DNA of 49,170 bases from Chitinilyticum piscinae (GTDB lineage: Bacteria; Pseudomonadota; Gammaproteobacteria; Burkholderiales; Chitinibacteraceae), in assembly GCF_015223195.1 (NCBI RefSeq), contig NZ_JADFUA010000016.1:1-49170 (forward strand), read 5' to 3'. Below, in pieces: positions 19,137-26,226 of the stretch. A program made the position numbers and the translations under genes. Under the pieces are notes generated by a model, which saw nothing but the letters and a program-made list of their open reading frames with translations, did not search any database and was not told where the DNA came from. Position 1 is the first letter of the stretch. The number at the start of each line of letters is the position of its first letter.

Positions 19137-20010
19137 CTATTTTCGTATCGGTTTCCCGGAGATCTGAGGGGGGCGGGAGGCGGATCATCCTATTTTCGTA
19201 TCGGTTCTTCGAAACTCGAAGGCGGCCAGGTCGCTGTTTTGGCTATTTTCGTATCGGTTCTTCGGAACTCGAAGGCGGCCAGATCGCTGTTTTGCTATTT
19301 TCGTATCGGTTCTTCGGAACTCGAAGGCGGCCAGGTCGCTGTTTTGCTATTTTCGTATCGGTGATTCGGGTGCGGATTTCGGAACTCAAGGTGCTCAGGT
19401 GGCCGTTTGGGCTATTTTCGTATCGGTTTTCCGGAACTCGAAGGCGGCCAGATCGCTGTTTTGCTATTTTCGTATCGGTTCTTCGGAACTCGAAGGCGGC
19501 CAGATCGCTGTTTTGCTATTTTCGTATCGGTTCTTCGGAACTCGAAGGCGGCCAGGTCGCTGTTTTGCTATTTTCGTATCGGTGATTCGGGATATGGGTT
19601 TGTAGCGGATTTCGGAACTCAAGGTGCTCAGGTGGCCGTTTGGGCTATTTTCGTATCGGTTTTCCGGAACTCGAAGGCGGCCAGATCGCTGTTTTGCTAT
19701 TTTCGTATCGGTTCTTCGGAACTCGAAGGCGGTCAGATCGCTGTTTTGCTATTTTCGTATCGGTTCTTCGGAACTCGAAGGCGGCCAGGTCGCTGTTTTG
19801 GCTATTTTCGTATCGGTTCTTCGGAACTCGAAGGCGGCCAAGTGGTCGTTTTGGCTATTTTCGTATCGGTTCTTCGGAACTCGAAGGCGGCCAGGTGGCC
19901 GTTTTGGCTATTTTCGTATCGGTTTTCCGGAACTCAGAAGGGGGGTAGAGGTCGGTCGGCCTATTTTCGTATCGGTTTTCCAGAACTCATGAGGGGGGGG
20001 AGTGCCAGGC
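19137..20010. repeat. Minisatellite of 16 units, mostly 52-53 bp
   Basis: CTATTTTCGTATCGG begins at 19137, 19190, 19243, 19295, 19347, 19412, 19464, 19516, 19568, 19645, 19697, 19749, 19802, 19855, 19908 and 19961. The typical unit continues TTCTTCGGAACTCGAAGGCG and GCCAGATCGCTGTTTTG. Two longer units (19347, 19568) share a GTGATTCGGG...CTCAAGGTGCTCAGGTGGCC segment, so a block of several units was duplicated as a whole. A lone related unit is near 18727. The unit has no stop in any forward frame, which creates long overlapping open frames that rotate phase with each repeat. These are not taken as genes. Confidence 0.9.
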
Positions 20011-20066
20011 CTGTTGTTTTGCGAAATATCGGGTAATGAGTGGCCTCATAACGGATTCAGGTCTAA

Positions 20067-20213
20067 CAATGTGGCTACAAAAATCACGCCGATGTGGTCG
20101 GCGCGATCAATGTTTTAGAGCGCGAACAGTGCTTGTTAGCCTGTGGAGAGCTGGTGCAATCAGGCCGCTCGGTGAAGCAGGAGTCCGCCGAAGTGAGTCA
20201 GGCGAGGGCCTGA
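20067..20213 (+). pseudogene. C-terminal fragment of TnpB (IS605/IS1341 type)
   Basis: The frame up to TGA 20211-20213 reads QCGYKNHADVVGAINVLERE and then LLACGELVQSGRSVKQE. This is the second half of the TnpB zinc finger, the final RuvC segment (HAD-x-x-x-AINVL, with the catalytic Asp) and the usual tail. An in-frame stop just before Gln and the minisatellite further upstream replace the rest of the protein. The right-end hairpin follows directly. TnpB is an RNA-guided nuclease in intact elements; this piece cannot be active. Confidence 0.75.
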
Positions 20214-20281
20214 ACGCCGTAGGAATCCCCTTCCTTCCCGCCTAAAGGCGGCGAGCCATAGGCGAGAGGGAGGGGAGGATG
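20214..20281 (+). repeat. Right end of an IS605/IS1341-type element
   Basis: GCCGTAGGAATCCCC is followed by a long GC-rich stem region (CCCGCC-TAAA-GGCGG, then AGGGAGGGGA pairing with TCCCCTTCC) and GGAGGATGTCAA, in the same order as at 10619-10661. The last bases overlap the stop codon of mazF (20282-20284), so the element landed exactly at the toxin gene end without breaking it. Confidence 0.65.
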
Positions 20282-20632
20282 TCAATCGAGGATGGTCTGC
20301 AAGCGTGCCAGAGCGTCTTGTACGATGAACTCCGGGGTTTGCTCGATCTTCTTCGCCTGCCTGGCTTCCAAATCCATTGTGCGAACCATATTCACTAGCA
20401 CCACACCTTGCGTCTCGGTGCCGGCTCCGGTGAGAGGAACAGCAAAACCAGCGAAACGGGCAAAATCACCGCCCTGAGTGATCGGCGCAATCAAGGCGAT
20501 GCCAAGGGCATTAAAATCACCCGTGGACAACACCAACGCGGGCCGAAAATCACCTTGCTGCTCACGGCCCACGGTTGGATTCAGGTTCACACGCACGATA
20601 TCCCCGCGCTCAAAGCGTGTACGCTTCACCAT
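20282..20632 (-). CDS. mazF: MazF/PemK-family endoribonuclease toxin
   Basis: A 116-residue toxin of the MazF/PemK/Kid fold: RFERGDIVRVNLNPTVGREQ with the conserved Gly-Asp-Ile-Val, then DFRPALVLS with the catalytic Arg-Pro, APITQGGDFARFAGFAV (Thr of the active site) and GVVLVNMVRTMDLEAR (VNQ-like strand and the conserved R-x-x-D). It cuts single-stranded mRNA at short specific sites. It overlaps the antitoxin stop by 7 bases. It ends at the IS605-type right end. It looks complete. Confidence 0.92.
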   Translation of the reverse strand: MVKRTRFERGDIVRVNLNPTVGREQQGDFRPALVLSTGDFNALGIALIAPITQGGDFARFAGFAVPLTGAGTETQGVVLVNMVRTMDLEARQAKKIEQTPEFIVQDALARLQTILD

Positions 20633-20877
20633 GCTTCACATCCCACCGCTGTAGCGTCCTGCCATGCTTGCAGGTCGGATGGCATCGGAGCAGACAGATC
20701 GCATTGTGCCAACAGGGTATCCAGGGCGTATTTTGGCCGTGCAGCCGAAATCACCAGCGCGTCACCATTCAGCTCAGCGCTAAGTTTATCGCCAGCGCTG
20801 ACATGAAGTTGTTGGAGGACGGGTGCTGGCAGGATGAGCCCGGTGCTGTTACCGAATTTTCTGAGCTGGAGTTTCAT
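20626..20877 (-). CDS. mazE: MazE-family antitoxin
   Basis: An 83-residue antitoxin with an AbrB/MazE swapped-hairpin DNA-binding N-terminus (MKLQLRKFGNSTGLILPAPVLQQL, HVSAGDKLSAELNGDALVIS) and an acidic toxin-binding tail. AAGGAG lies eight bases before the ATG. Two inverted repeats just upstream are its likely operators. It forms one operon with mazF through the 7-base overlap. Confidence 0.9.
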   Translation of the reverse strand: MKLQLRKFGNSTGLILPAPVLQQLHVSAGDKLSAELNGDALVISAARPKYALDTLLAQCDLSAPMPSDLQAWQDATAVGCEAW

Positions 20878-20895
20878 GTACTATTCTCCTTAATA

Positions 20896-20959
20896 GTTAT
20901 AACAATGTTATAACCCCGCGCCTGTTTGCGTCAACCAAACGTTGTAACATTGTTATAAC
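20896..20959 (-). promoter_or_regulatory. Paired operators of mazEF
   Basis: GTTATAACAATGTTATAAC at 20896-20914 is a perfect dyad. GTTGTAACATTGTTATAAC at 20941-20959 is a near-identical dyad 45 bp away, about four helical turns. They sit 19 and 64 bases upstream of the mazE start, as expected for cooperative autorepression by the MazE-MazF complex. Confidence 0.7.
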
Positions 20960-21444
20960 CACTCAAAACAATGGCCGCACACGGCGGCCTGTAGTGGGTT
21001 CATGATGGCTTTTCCCTGGCATTTACAGGGCTTTGCGCCAGATTCTATCTCGCCAGGCCGGTGGTTAAGTGCGGTCTTTGCGCGACCCAGCATCAGGCTC
21101 GCACCAAGCCGCTTTGCTGGCTCTGCCAACCGGATCGAGGTTAAGTGCAGTGTTTTGCACAAGTTCTCATATCCCGACGCGCATCATCCAGCCCGCTGCA
21201 AGGGGGTTAAGTGCAGTATTTTGCAAAAGGCTTGGAAGTGCTTTTATCTAGCATTTACAGGGCTTTGCTCCAGATTCTATCTCGCCAGGCCGGTGGTTAA
21301 GTGCGGATTCTGGCGCAAATGATCACCCATTCTGATCACTCGTGACCGCATCGCTGATCAGGTGTGATCAGCCTGCTGTTCATGGTGAGCAGTATCGTTG
21401 CTACCCATATGTCTTGCATATGCCCAACCAGATGGCGTATGATG
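20960..21444. repeat. Gene-free stretch with dispersed TTAAGTGC repeat, copy A
   Basis: Between mazEF and vapBC there is no gene. Positions 20997-21316 consist of repeat modules: GCATTTACAGGGCTTTGCGC with CAGATTCTATCTCGCCAGGC, GGTGGTTAAGTGCGGTCTTT, CATCAGGCTCGCACCAAGCC, GGTTAAGTGCAGTGTTTTGC, GGTTAAGTGCAGTATTTTGC, then the GCATTTACAGGGC module again. It ends with GTTAAGTGCGGATTCTGGCG and the palindrome copy at 21333-21348, as in 4321-4370. Confidence 0.85.
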
Positions 21445-21465
21445 TGCATATGTAAATCATATGCA
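21445..21465 (+). promoter_or_regulatory. Operator dyad of vapBC
   Basis: TGCATATG (21445-21452) and CATATGCA (21458-21465) form a perfect 8-bp dyad around TAAAT, 17 bases before the vapB start. Further CATATG-like half sites occur near 21409 and 21419. This is a typical place for VapB-VapC autorepression. Confidence 0.65.
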
Positions 21466-21481
21466 TGCCAAGGAGCTTCCA

Positions 21482-21712
21482 ATGCGCACCGTTTCTATTT
21501 TCAAGAATGGCAAGAATCAGGCTGTTCGCCTGCCTAAAGACATGGAGTTCGAAGGTGTATCCGAGCTGGAAATTGTCAAAAATGGCGATTCCATCACACT
21601 ACGCCCGTTGCGCCCAAGCTGGCTGTCTTTTGCTGATCAACCCAAAGCAGATGATGATTTTCTGCAAGACCGTTCGCCTGTTGTGGGTGATGAAGGTAGG
21701 TTTGTATTGTGA
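21482..21712 (+). CDS. vapB: VapB-family antitoxin
   Basis: A 76-residue antitoxin starting at the ATG at 21482, with AAGGAG seven bases upstream. The N-terminus is an AbrB-type fold (RTVSIFKNGKNQAVRLPKDM, GVSELEIVKNGDSITLRP), as in VapB/VagC. The tail FADQPKADDDFLQDRSP holds the toxin-binding acidic region. Its stop overlaps the toxin start (GTGA), so translation is coupled. Confidence 0.92.
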   Translation: MRTVSIFKNGKNQAVRLPKDMEFEGVSELEIVKNGDSITLRPLRPSWLSFADQPKADDDFLQDRSPVVGDEGRFVL

Positions 21713-22122
21713 TTACATACATGCTGGATACGTGCATTTGTTCGTTCATCATGCGCGAACGCCCTGAGTCGATTTTACAGCGCCTGGCTCACGAGGTGAG
21801 TCGAAAGAACCGGATTGTCATTTCCGCCATCACCTATGCTGAAATGCGCTATGGCCAGATTGGCAAAAAGGCATCGCCAAAGCATTCCATACTGGTAGAC
21901 GAATTTATCCGCCGTATTGATGACATTCTGCCGTGGGATTGCCATGCCGTAGACGCGACGGTATCCGTCAAACAGTCACTTGCAGCGGCGGGTACGCCCA
22001 TTGGGGAAAATGACACGGCAATCGCCGGGCACGCTATTGCCAACGACTGTATTCTCGTCACCAATAATCTTCGCGAGTTCAGCCGAGTGCAAAGTTTGAA
22101 AGTTGAAGATTGGGTTCATTAA
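21709..22122 (+). CDS. vapC: VapC-family PIN-domain ribonuclease toxin
   Basis: A 137-residue PIN-domain toxin starting at a GTG that overlaps the vapB stop. The acidic catalytic residues are visible: MLDTC (Asp7), SAITYAEMRYG (Glu45) and GENDTAIAGHAI (Asp102), followed by LVTNNLREFSRV, where VapC proteins carry the last acidic/Asn position. VapC toxins usually cut initiator tRNA or rRNA. The protein is complete. Confidence 0.92.
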   Translation: MITYMLDTCICSFIMRERPESILQRLAHEVSRKNRIVISAITYAEMRYGQIGKKASPKHSILVDEFIRRIDDILPWDCHAVDATVSVKQSLAAAGTPIGENDTAIAGHAIANDCILVTNNLREFSRVQSLKVEDWVH

Positions 22123-22608
22123 TCTGGCAAGCAGGATGGTCACGAGAGCTCAGCGCCGTGTTCACGAACGCCAGAAATGGTGGTCACGAGTAACCATATT
22201 CCGCAGTTAAGTGCGGTCTTTGCGCGGCCCCAGCATCAGGCTCGCACCAAGCCGCTTTGCCGGCTCGGCCAGCCGGAGCGAGGTTAAGTGCAGTATTTTG
22301 CAGAAGTTCTCATATCCCGACGCGAACTGGCCAGACCGCTGCAAGGGGGTTAAGTGCAGTATTTTGCAAAAGGCTTGGAGGTGCTTTTCTCTTGCATTTA
22401 CAGGGCTTTGCGCCAGATTCTATCTCGCCAGGCCGGTGGTTAAGTGCGGTCTTTGCGCGACCCAGCATCAGGCTCGCACCAAGCCACTTTGCCGGCTCGG
22501 CCAGCCGGATCGAGGTTAAGTGCAGTGTTTTGCAAAAGTGCTTTTCTCCAAGTCTTGACACCCCATGACAACGCTGTTCGCCTTCGAAGCCAAGCTCGGC
22601 CGTTTGAT
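22123..22608. repeat. Gene-free stretch with dispersed TTAAGTGC repeat, copy B
   Basis: A palindrome copy TGGTCACGAGTAACCA (22181-22196) leads into repeat modules at 22205-22541. Its two CGGTTAAGTGCGGTC-type blocks, two GCTCGCACCAAGCC blocks and three GGTTAAGTGCAGT blocks are more than 90% like copy A by eye. Module order differs slightly from copy A, so the family recombines or is assembled from parts. No gene is present. Confidence 0.8.
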
Positions 22609-22653
22609 GTTCCGTATCTTCGTTCTTATCGAATAAGAGCGAAGATACGGAAC
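22609..22653. repeat. Long near-perfect hairpin downstream of tacT
   Basis: Arms of 21 bases (22609-22629 and 22633-22653) pair with one mismatch around a CGA loop; they begin GTTCCGTATCTTCG and end CGAAGATACGGAAC. The 3' flank AACAGCGTT also pairs with AACGCTGTT at 22570-22578, allowing an alternative fold. There is no U-tract on either strand, so a standard rho-independent terminator is unlikely. Confidence 0.75.
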
Positions 22654-22670
22654 AGCGTTGGGCGCAGGCA

Positions 22671-23165
22671 TTACGGCGTGGCATGGCTCAAGCGCAGCAT
22701 CAGTACCAGCGGATCAACCAGAGATGCCTGAAAGCCGTAATACTCGTAAAACAGCTTGGCGCGCTCATGTAGGGCATGTACGAGTAAAGCACGAACGCCC
22801 GTGTTCTGCGCTACGTTCACCGCACGGTTGACGGCATCCTGCAGCAGTGAGCCCCCCAGCTTGATGCCTTGGGCTCGGGTGTCGACCGCAAGCCTGGCCA
22901 AGACCATGACGGGCACAGGATCGGGCATGTTTCTGCGCACACTGCCTGTAGCCAGCTGATGGGACACAGCACCAGCTGCCATTGAGTAGTAGCCGTACAC
23001 ACGGCGCTCTTTATCAGTCACGACGAAAGTGCGACTGGCTCCGCTAACCTGATTGGCCATCGCCCGGCGCTTGAGCCATTCATCAAGCACCGGCTCACCA
23101 CAGGAAAAGTTGGCACATTGATGATCTGACGTCAGTGGCTGTGGCGCGACAAGATCAAGGCTCAT
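22671..23165 (-). CDS. tacT: TacT-like GNAT acetyltransferase toxin
   Basis: A 164-residue GNAT-fold protein started at the ATG at 23165, which overlaps the antitoxin stop (ATGA). Toxin-type GNAT features: FSCGEPVLDEWLKRRAMAN near the start, RVYGYYSMAAGAVSH, VMVLARLAVDTRAQGIKLGG with the acetyl-CoA loop (R-x-x-G-x-x-x-G), and ALHERAKLFYEYYGFQAS with the conserved Tyr. TacT enzymes acetylate charged tRNA and block translation. The DUF1778 partner directly upstream supports this over a housekeeping acetyltransferase. Confidence 0.9.
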   Translation of the reverse strand: MSLDLVAPQPLTSDHQCANFSCGEPVLDEWLKRRAMANQVSGASRTFVVTDKERRVYGYYSMAAGAVSHQLATGSVRRNMPDPVPVMVLARLAVDTRAQGIKLGGSLLQDAVNRAVNVAQNTGVRALLVHALHERAKLFYEYYGFQASLVDPLVLMLRLSHATP

Positions 23166-23428
23166 GCCTTGCTCCAAGCAGGATTCAGTGCCAACAGCCG
23201 TTCAAGCCCAGTATTGGGCTGAGGTGGCGCATCAAGCAAGTCAGCAAACTGCTGAAATTTCTCGGGATCCAGCGAGAAGTGGACCTGATCGAGCACAACG
23301 GACTGAGCCCGCTCGCAGGCGGCCTCCAGCATGAAGTCCGAACGGTTTTTGCCCAACAGGTGGGCTGCGTGATCGATGAGATCGCGCTGCTCTGGCAAAG
23401 CTCGTAGATTGATGGCGGCGGCACGCAT
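23162..23428 (-). CDS. tacA: TacA-like DUF1778 antitoxin
   Basis: An 88-residue DUF1778 protein with a ribbon-helix-helix N-terminus (AAINLRALPEQRDLIDHAAH, LLGKNRSDFMLEAACERAQS) and a tail that covers the GNAT toxin (FSLDPEKFQQFADLLDAPPQ). AAGGAG lies upstream of the ATG at 23428. The frame runs open further 5', but the conserved fold and ribosome binding site define this start. It should repress the operon through the dyad at 23444-23462. Confidence 0.9.
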   Translation of the reverse strand: MRAAAINLRALPEQRDLIDHAAHLLGKNRSDFMLEAACERAQSVVLDQVHFSLDPEKFQQFADLLDAPPQPNTGLERLLALNPAWSKA

Positions 23429-23443
23429 GGCAAGGCTCCTTAC

Positions 23444-23493
23444 GTGTATACAATAGATACACAAATGGTAGTTACGCGTATAGCTGTTGTCAA
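23444..23493 (-). promoter_or_regulatory. tacAT promoter and operator
   Basis: On the minus strand a perfect -35 TTGACA (23488-23493) is followed after 17 bases by TACCAT (23465-23470) as a plausible -10. The dyad GTGTAT...ATACAC (23444-23462) overlaps the expected transcription start, a suitable place for TacA binding. Confidence 0.6.
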
Positions 23494-23516
23494 TACATTC
23501 AAAGGCGGCCGAATCG

Positions 23517-23595
23517 TCTAAACCGAGGACTAAGGTGCAACGCTTTCGTATCTGCGTTGGAGCCTGGACGCGGGTTCGGTTCCCGAATTGACCAC
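23517..23595 (+). ncRNA. tmRNA-3'-end-like scar (possible attachment site)
   Basis: ACCGAGGACTAAG, then GGACGCGGGTTCGGTTCCCG, ending ACCACCA, resemble the last part of an ssrA (tmRNA) gene: the GGACGCGGGTTCGA TpsiC arm and a 3' CCA, followed by a strong terminator. The lower stem does not close properly (CCCGA in place of CCCGC), and the 5' part of the molecule is absent. It is at best a remnant. Genomic islands often integrate at the ssrA 3' end, so it may mark an old att site. A diverged tRNA fragment is the alternative. Confidence 0.4.
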
Positions 23596-23603
23596 CAATA
23601 CAC

Positions 23604-23633
23604 AAACCCCAACTGTTCTCAGTTGGGGTTTTT
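23604..23633 (+). terminator. Rho-independent terminator
   Basis: AACCCCAACT (23605-23614) and AGTTGGGGTT (23621-23630) form a perfect 10-bp stem with a six-base loop, followed by a T-run to 23633. It directly follows the CCA of the tmRNA-like scar on the same strand. Confidence 0.85.
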
Positions 23634-23986
23634 CTTTGTCCAGCCCCGCCGCTACAAGCCTTGTGGCGCAAGGCTTCCGGACTGCTTACAGCAAAAATTA
23701 TCCGGATCGGCGGGCTACTGATCTCTGTGCCGGCCATTTCATATGTCATCTCTCAGCCCCACCCAAAAAGTGAAGTCCGGAAGCATGGTTTTACATTTGC
23801 CATATAAATCATGGCGTTACTTCTTGACTTGCCGAACGAGTTTTACAGCAGAAATGCTTGGGCAGTCCTCACTGTTTGTCCAACTACACCCGCCTTCTGT
23901 TGTTGTTCGACCCAACCAGTCATTCAGGGCATAGGCAACCAAATACCACCGTTCTGCGCCACTTGGACCGACCTAGGGCACTCCCG
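23634..23986. other. Gene-free flank between terminator and IS21
   Basis: I see no gene, repeat or clear regulatory site in these 350 bases. Short open frames lack ribosome binding sites and any family resemblance. Confidence 0.4.
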
Positions 23987-24137
23987 TGTCTGTGCGCATC
24001 CAAAATTACCCAGCTGTGCTCATCGAATTTTACCCAGGGGTATGGCCGCAGTTTTCATGACCGCAGCTGTGGATAAGTCTAGCTCATTTACGCCTTCAGC
24101 ATACCCGGGAGCGGTAACCTGCTCCCGGGTTGATCGC

Positions 24138-24935
24138 TCAGAATGGTTCGGGGTCTCCTGATACCCGAAGCGCTTCCCGGGCTTTGATCCGCTCCATCGC
24201 ACTGTCACTGCTATGCCGGAATCGGTAGGACTCGTTGCCCGTTTCGATGATGTGGCAGTGATGCGTCAACCGATCCAGCAGTGCCGTAGTCAGCTTGGCA
24301 TCACCAAAGACCGTTGCCCATTCGCCAAAGGTCAGGTTGGTGGTGATCATCACGCTGGTGTGCTCATACAGCTTGGACAGCAGGTGGAACAGCAAAGCCC
24401 CACCGGCTTGGCTGAACGGCAGGTAGCCCAGTTCATCAAGAATGACCAGATCCATGCGCAGCAGGCTGAAGGCCAGTCGTCCCGCTTTGCCGGCAGCTTT
24501 CTCCTGTTCCAGCAGATTCACCAGGTCAATCGTCGAGTAAAAGCGCACGCGCTTGCTGTGACGGGTGATTCCTGACACCCCCAGCGCAGTGGCCAGGTGC
24601 GTCTTGCCGGTGCCCGTTCCTCCGATGAGCACCACGTTATGAGCCTGCTCGGTAAAGCTCAGACTGGCCAGATCATCGATCTGCGTGCGATCAACCCGGG
24701 ACTGGCTGAAGTCGAAGCCGGCCAGGTCGCGATGGGCCGGGAATTTGGCAGAATGCAGCTGATAGCGGATTGAGCGCATCGCCCGATCAGTTTCCTCGGC
24801 GCGCAGCAAGTGCTCGATCAGCCAGCTGGAGCTGCTGATACTACTGCCTTGCGGGTTGTGGGCGAGCAGTTCCTGCCAGGCATCCGCCATGCCATACAGG
24901 CGCAGTGCTTTGAGTTGTGCCGCGACATCATGCAT
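24138..24935 (-). CDS. istB: IstB, IS21 ATP-binding helper protein
   Basis: A 265-residue AAA+ ATPase of the DnaC/IstB type, started at the ATG at 24935 (MHDVAAQLKALRLYGMADAW). It has the helper N-terminal region, Walker A GGTGTGKTHLA, Walker B LVILDELGYLPFS, sensor region VMITTNLTFGEWATVFGDAK and the TTALLDRLTHHCHIIETGNE C-terminal box. It loads the transposase on target DNA. Its start overlaps the istA end. It looks intact although its partner is not. Confidence 0.92.
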   Translation of the reverse strand: MHDVAAQLKALRLYGMADAWQELLAHNPQGSSISSSSWLIEHLLRAEETDRAMRSIRYQLHSAKFPAHRDLAGFDFSQSRVDRTQIDDLASLSFTEQAHNVVLIGGTGTGKTHLATALGVSGITRHSKRVRFYSTIDLVNLLEQEKAAGKAGRLAFSLLRMDLVILDELGYLPFSQAGGALLFHLLSKLYEHTSVMITTNLTFGEWATVFGDAKLTTALLDRLTHHCHIIETGNESYRFRHSSDSAMERIKAREALRVSGDPEPF

Positions 24936-26143
24936 GACGAACCTCCGCTCGCAGCTGGTCGTAACGCTGCGGATCGGCTTGCGGTGCATCGCTAACCATG
25001 AGCGGCGTTGGTACCGGCTCCGGCATCGGGCCAGCTTTCAGCCGGCTCAGCACGTTCTCAATGTGTTCGACACTCGGAGCTCCAGACTCCAGCTCCAGTT
25101 CAACGGCGACCAGTACCGCCTCCAAGCCAGCATGCGGGACCGTCGCCAGCACCTTGACCATCAACCGGTCTCCGCCTTCGCGCTTGAGCAGGATGCGGCG
25201 CAAGCGCTGCAAGACATCGGGCAGATCGGCAAAGGGAGCGCCATTGCGCAAGGCGCCTGGCTTGCGCTCCAGCAACGGGAGGTAATGCTGCCAGTCATAC
25301 TGCGTGTAATGACTACCAAACCGGCGTTCATGACTGGCCACAATCCGGTCGAGTGCCACCAGATCAATCCGTTCCGGATAAATGTGAATGCCAACCAGTT
25401 GCCCTGCCAATTCGCAAGGTGCCGAATAGCGGTTGCGGTCGAGGTGCACCAGACTCAGGCTGTTCACCTTGCCCAGCGTTTCCACATAGCCGTCGAACGC
25501 TGCCACCATCGGCATCAGATAAGGCTGCTCCAGCTCCAGCATCTCGGCCAGCGTCAATCCGTCGCTATGCCGCAGTTGCTGCCACAGCATCCGGCAGTGC
25601 TCCAGCAGCCAGGCATTCAAGGCCGTAAAGCTGCTGAAGCGGTGTTTGGCCGCCTCCTGCCAGATACGTGAACGGCTGTCCTGCACGTTTTTCTCGACCA
25701 CGCCTTTTTCCCAGCCCGACGCCACATTGCAGAAATCCGGTTCGAACAAACTGGAAGGCCTCGCCCAGTTCAAACTGCAGCGGCACAAACGCACGCACCC
25801 GTGTTGCTCCGCCTTGGGCTCGCCACTGCCGGATATAGTCGGTGACCCGGCTGTAACTGCCGGTATATCCCTCTGCCTTCAATTCGGCAAACAGCTTCAG
25901 CGCGCTACGCCGCTCGCGCTTGGACCGGTGCAGGTCGGTTTCCAGTGCCTTGGTCAGCTGCTCAGCAAACGGCGTCAACTTGCTGTCGGTGATGCGCTTG
26001 CGCCGGTAGGTCGGCGCGGTTCCCTCGGCCGCCTTGAGCCAGCGCCGAATCGTCTTTCGCGTCAGTCCGGTACGGCGTTCGATCTCGGACAAGGACAGAT
26101 GGTCGCGGTAAAACAGCCGGCGGATAATTCCCAGTTCTTTCAT
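24928..26143 (-). pseudogene. istA: istA transposase with catalytic-core deletion
   Basis: The N-terminus is normal: MKELGIIRRLFYRDHLSLSE and IERRTGLTRKTIRRWLKAAE, the HTH pair, up to VPLQFELGEAFQF near 25745. Family members continue there with the DDE core (the first Asp comes straight after FQF). Here the sequence jumps, in another frame, to LFEPDFCNVASGWEKGVVEK with NVQDSRSRIW, the segment around the catalytic Glu. Roughly 90-110 residues with both catalytic Asp are missing and the frame is shifted. The 3' part then runs cleanly to 24928. Confidence 0.85.
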
Positions 26144-26226
26144 GGTGATCACTCCGTTCTCCTGCTGAAAAATTCAGCAGATGGATTGAACACCCTGGGT
26201 AATTTGCAGTGAGCAGAACCCGCTAA

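Noticed and set aside
19137-20010. CRISPR array
   Set aside because: The units are contiguous near-identical copies with no unique spacers between short repeats, and no cas gene lies nearby.
19082-20036. Long overlapping open frames in the 52-bp repeat array
   Set aside because: The three forward frames encode the same three peptide repeats in rotation, with no ribosome binding site or family resemblance; they result from a repeat unit free of stops.
20997-22541. attC sites formed by GTTAAGTGC boxes
   Set aside because: GTTAAGT fits the R' box, but the boxes occur in direct orientation without RYYYAAC partners or pairing arms.
23517-23595. Complete tRNA or tmRNA gene
   Set aside because: Only a T-arm-like and CCA-like 3' end can be found; no matching acceptor 5' strand, D arm or anticodon arm precedes it.
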